From contig JAUMYC010000142.1 of the NCBI GenBank assembly GCA_030528845.1, forward strand, positions 1-6,497: a stretch of 6,497 nucleotides of DNA. The letters run 5' to 3'. This DNA is from Eubacteriales bacterium (GTDB taxonomy: Bacteria > Bacillota_A > Clostridia > Christensenellales > Aristaeellaceae). Below, in pieces: positions 4,977 to 6,497 of the stretch. Position 1 is the stretch's first letter, and each line of letters begins with the position of its first letter. The notes under the pieces were generated by a model, which had not been told where the DNA came from, did no database searches, and saw nothing but the letters and a program-made list of their open reading frames with translations. The translations under genes were made by a program, and so were the position numbers.

Positions 4977-6422
4977 ATGATGGGAAAACGGGCGGCTGCG
5001 GCGATCGTGCTTGCGCTGCTGTGCGTCTGCGCGGCAGCGACTGCGGAGCGTGCGGCGGAGGATCCCGCCTATCCGCTGCGCATTCAGGCGGATCCGCTGC
5101 AGACGATGCTCGATATCGGCATGCGCGGCGAGGAGGTGCGCGCGCTGCAGACGGCGCTGCGTAAATACGGATTTCTCTCCGCTCAGGCGGATGGGATCTA
5201 CGGCGAGCGGACTGCGCAGGCGGTGTCCGACGTCAAGGCGTATTTGCAGGATCTGGGCGTGGAGCAGCGCTACATCGACGACCTGCAGCCGCAAAGCGCC
5301 GTTTCCAGCGCGCTGCTGGGCATGCTGACAGAGGGCGAATGGGAGAGCGGAGGGCGCTCACTCAAGCCCGGAGAGAGCGGCGCTGCGGTGCTGGCCGTGC
5401 AAAAGCGGCTGCGCGCGCTGGATTATCCTGCCGAAAGCGACGGCAGCTTCGGCGCGCAGACGGCCTACGGCGTCGAGCTCTTTCGTTATTTTGAGGCCGG
5501 CGGCGAGGGGGATGCGATCGACGCCGCACTGCGCGCGGCTTTGTTTTCCGACAGCGCCCGTCCCGCGCGCTATGTGCCTCTGCAGCGTGGCAGCAGCGGA
5601 GCCGCCGTGAAAAATCTGCAGGCGCAGCTGCGGCTGCAGGGCTTTTTGAACGGTTCGGCGGACGGCAGCTACGGCCCGGGCACGCAAAGCGCCGTGCGTC
5701 TGATGCAGGAATGCCTCGCCGAGCGCGGGTATTCCGTAGAGCCGAACGGGATCGCCGACCCATATCTGCAGGAGATCTTCTTTGAGCAGTTCGACCCGGC
5801 CCCGCAGGCGCTGCAGCGGGGCGCGCGCGGCGCGGACGTCGCCCGCATGCAGCGCAGGCTCACCCTCTACGGCTTTCAGGCGGGCTCCGGCGACGGCCAG
5901 TACGGCCCATCCACTGTCGCCGCCGTGCAGCGCTTTCAAAAACGCAACGGCCTGAAGGTGACGGGGGAGGCGGACGTGCAGACGCTGCAGAAGCTCTACA
6001 GCAGCGACATCAAGGGCGCGCTCAAGAGCTATCAGATCAAGGTCTCCGTCGAAAAACAGAAGGTGTACGTGTATGCGCTGGACGACAATTACGAATACAC
6101 GAAGCTCGTGCGCACGATGACCTGCTCCACGGGCTTGCCGGAAACGCCGACGCCCAAGGGCACCTTCACAAACACCGGGCCCGGCCCGAAATGGCATTAC
6201 TTCCGGAAATACGATTGCTGGGCGCAGTATCCGTATTACATCCACGGCAACATCTGGTTCCACAGCGTGCTTTTCTCCGAGCAGGACGAGGACACGCTGC
6301 TCTGGGGCTCGGTGTACAATCTGGGCAAGCCGGCCTCTCACGGCTGCGTGCGCCTCGCCGTGGAGGATGCCAAATGGCTGCACAACAACTGCGCGGCGGG
6401 CACGACCGTGATCGTGTATTAG
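4977..6422 (+). CDS. Secreted L,D-transpeptidase (YkuD) with four peptidoglycan-binding repeats
   Basis: The protein has 481 residues. ATG 4977 follows GAAGGGG (4961-4967) by 9 bases; a second ATG at 4980 is possible. A Sec signal peptide (MMGKR, hydrophobic 6-22, likely cleavage after ATA-23) shows export; no lipobox is evident. Four PG_binding_1-type repeats follow, each with 'G..V..LQ..L...GF' and 'DG.YG..T..AV': about 47-95 (ADGIYGERT), 132-190 (SDGSFGAQT, the most divergent), 203-268 (ADGSYGPGT) and 279-342 (GDGQYGPST). The YkuD catalytic domain covers 353-481, with the catalytic motif SHGCVRL (454-460; nucleophile Cys457, His455, Arg459) and the upstream conserved WFHS (His429). The family forms 3-3 (L,D) cross-links in peptidoglycan or attaches proteins to it, at the cell surface. 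Four binding repeats are more than the one or two usual in the family. It is probably transcribed alone, as terminators flank it. Confidence 0.95.
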   Translation: MMGKRAAAAIVLALLCVCAAATAERAAEDPAYPLRIQADPLQTMLDIGMRGEEVRALQTALRKYGFLSAQADGIYGERTAQAVSDVKAYLQDLGVEQRYIDDLQPQSAVSSALLGMLTEGEWESGGRSLKPGESGAAVLAVQKRLRALDYPAESDGSFGAQTAYGVELFRYFEAGGEGDAIDAALRAALFSDSARPARYVPLQRGSSGAAVKNLQAQLRLQGFLNGSADGSYGPGTQSAVRLMQECLAERGYSVEPNGIADPYLQEIFFEQFDPAPQALQRGARGADVARMQRRLTLYGFQAGSGDGQYGPSTVAAVQRFQKRNGLKVTGEADVQTLQKLYSSDIKGALKSYQIKVSVEKQKVYVYALDDNYEYTKLVRTMTCSTGLPETPTPKGTFTNTGPGPKWHYFRKYDCWAQYPYYIHGNIWFHSVLFSEQDEDTLLWGSVYNLGKPASHGCVRLAVEDAKWLHNNCAAGTTVIVY

Positions 6423-6438
6423 GGCAAAAAAGAACCAT

Positions 6439-6456
6439 CGGATTACCGGGTATCCG
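6439..6456 (+). other. Small hairpin after the transpeptidase gene
   Basis: CGGAT (6439-6443) pairs with ATCCG (6452-6456) around an 8-base loop. The stem is short and the next bases are TAAAAC, so it is a poor terminator on the plus strand. It lies in a locally AT-richer stretch between the stop and the strong hairpin at 6470-6497. Confidence 0.25.
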
Positions 6457-6469
6457 TAAAACAGTTAAA

Positions 6470-6497
6470 CCGACCTATGGTTACGATCATAGGTCGG
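6470..6497 (-). terminator. Perfect 10-bp hairpin at the window edge, U-tract on the minus strand
   Basis: CCGACCTATG (6470-6479) and CATAGGTCGG (6488-6497) pair perfectly around an 8-base loop. Read on the minus strand, the stem is followed by TTTAACTGTTTT, as in an intrinsic terminator for a gene entering from the right. It may also end the transpeptidase transcript if a T-run follows beyond 6497, which cannot be seen. Confidence 0.65.

Noticed and set aside
5358..6383. Long minus-strand open frame (341 codons) opposite the L,D-transpeptidase
   Set aside because: The plus strand encodes an unmistakable PG-binding/YkuD protein. The opposite frame shows no family features.
1..6497. Mobile element, phage, CRISPR or tRNA genes
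   Set aside because: No transposase, integrase, regular spacer-repeat array or tRNA fold was seen on either strand.

Overview
The window looks like the chromosome of a GC-rich, Gram-positive member of the Firmicutes, probably a gut-type clostridium. The evidence is strong AGGAGG-type ribosome binding sites, GTG and TTG starts, a consensus sigma-A promoter, a clostridial-style YkuD L,D-transpeptidase with several peptidoglycan-binding repeats, and a TetR protein of the clostridial 'TetR-like C-terminal domain' type. No species can be named from the sequence. All genes lie on the plus strand. I saw no tRNA, rRNA, CRISPR array, insertion sequence or phage gene.

Layout. (1) Bases 1-165 are the 3' end of a UDP-galactopyranose mutase gene (glf). 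(2) A 118-base gap holds a 22-bp dyad and a weak -10 candidate. (3) Bases 284-3533 are a tightly coupled three-gene operon with ATGA overlaps at both junctions: an ABC ATPase, an ABC-2 (GldF-like) permease, and a GldG-like membrane-anchored auxiliary protein. (4) A good sigma-A promoter overlaps the 3' end of the third gene and is followed by two hairpins. It should drive a TetR-family regulator (TTG start) and, 58 bases further on, an HdeD/DUF308 multi-pass membrane protein. (5) A strong intrinsic terminator (4888-4923) closes that unit. (6) A secreted L,D-transpeptidase with four peptidoglycan-binding repeats follows. (7) The window ends in a perfect 10-bp hairpin whose U-rich side faces left, which suggests a convergent gene beyond the right edge.

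Shared theme. Most genes concern the cell envelope: galactofuranose precursor synthesis (glf), an ABC-2 membrane complex, a stress-type membrane protein under a TetR regulator, and a peptidoglycan cross-linking enzyme. Nothing in the sequence proves they act together.

Main point of interest. The ABC ATPase keeps Walker A, the Q-loop and the Walker B aspartate. It has lost the catalytic glutamate (LDAPT in place of LDEPT), the H-loop histidine (Asp instead) and the LSGGQ-type signature (LPEAY). The partner permease also departs from the family at its 'GTxE' coupling motif (GADR). The reading frames are intact and overlapping, so this looks like a maintained, catalytically altered GldA/F/G-type complex rather than decay. 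The second most interesting signal is a near-palindromic motif (TTTGCGCACAA) at three sites, each beside a transcription-unit boundary.
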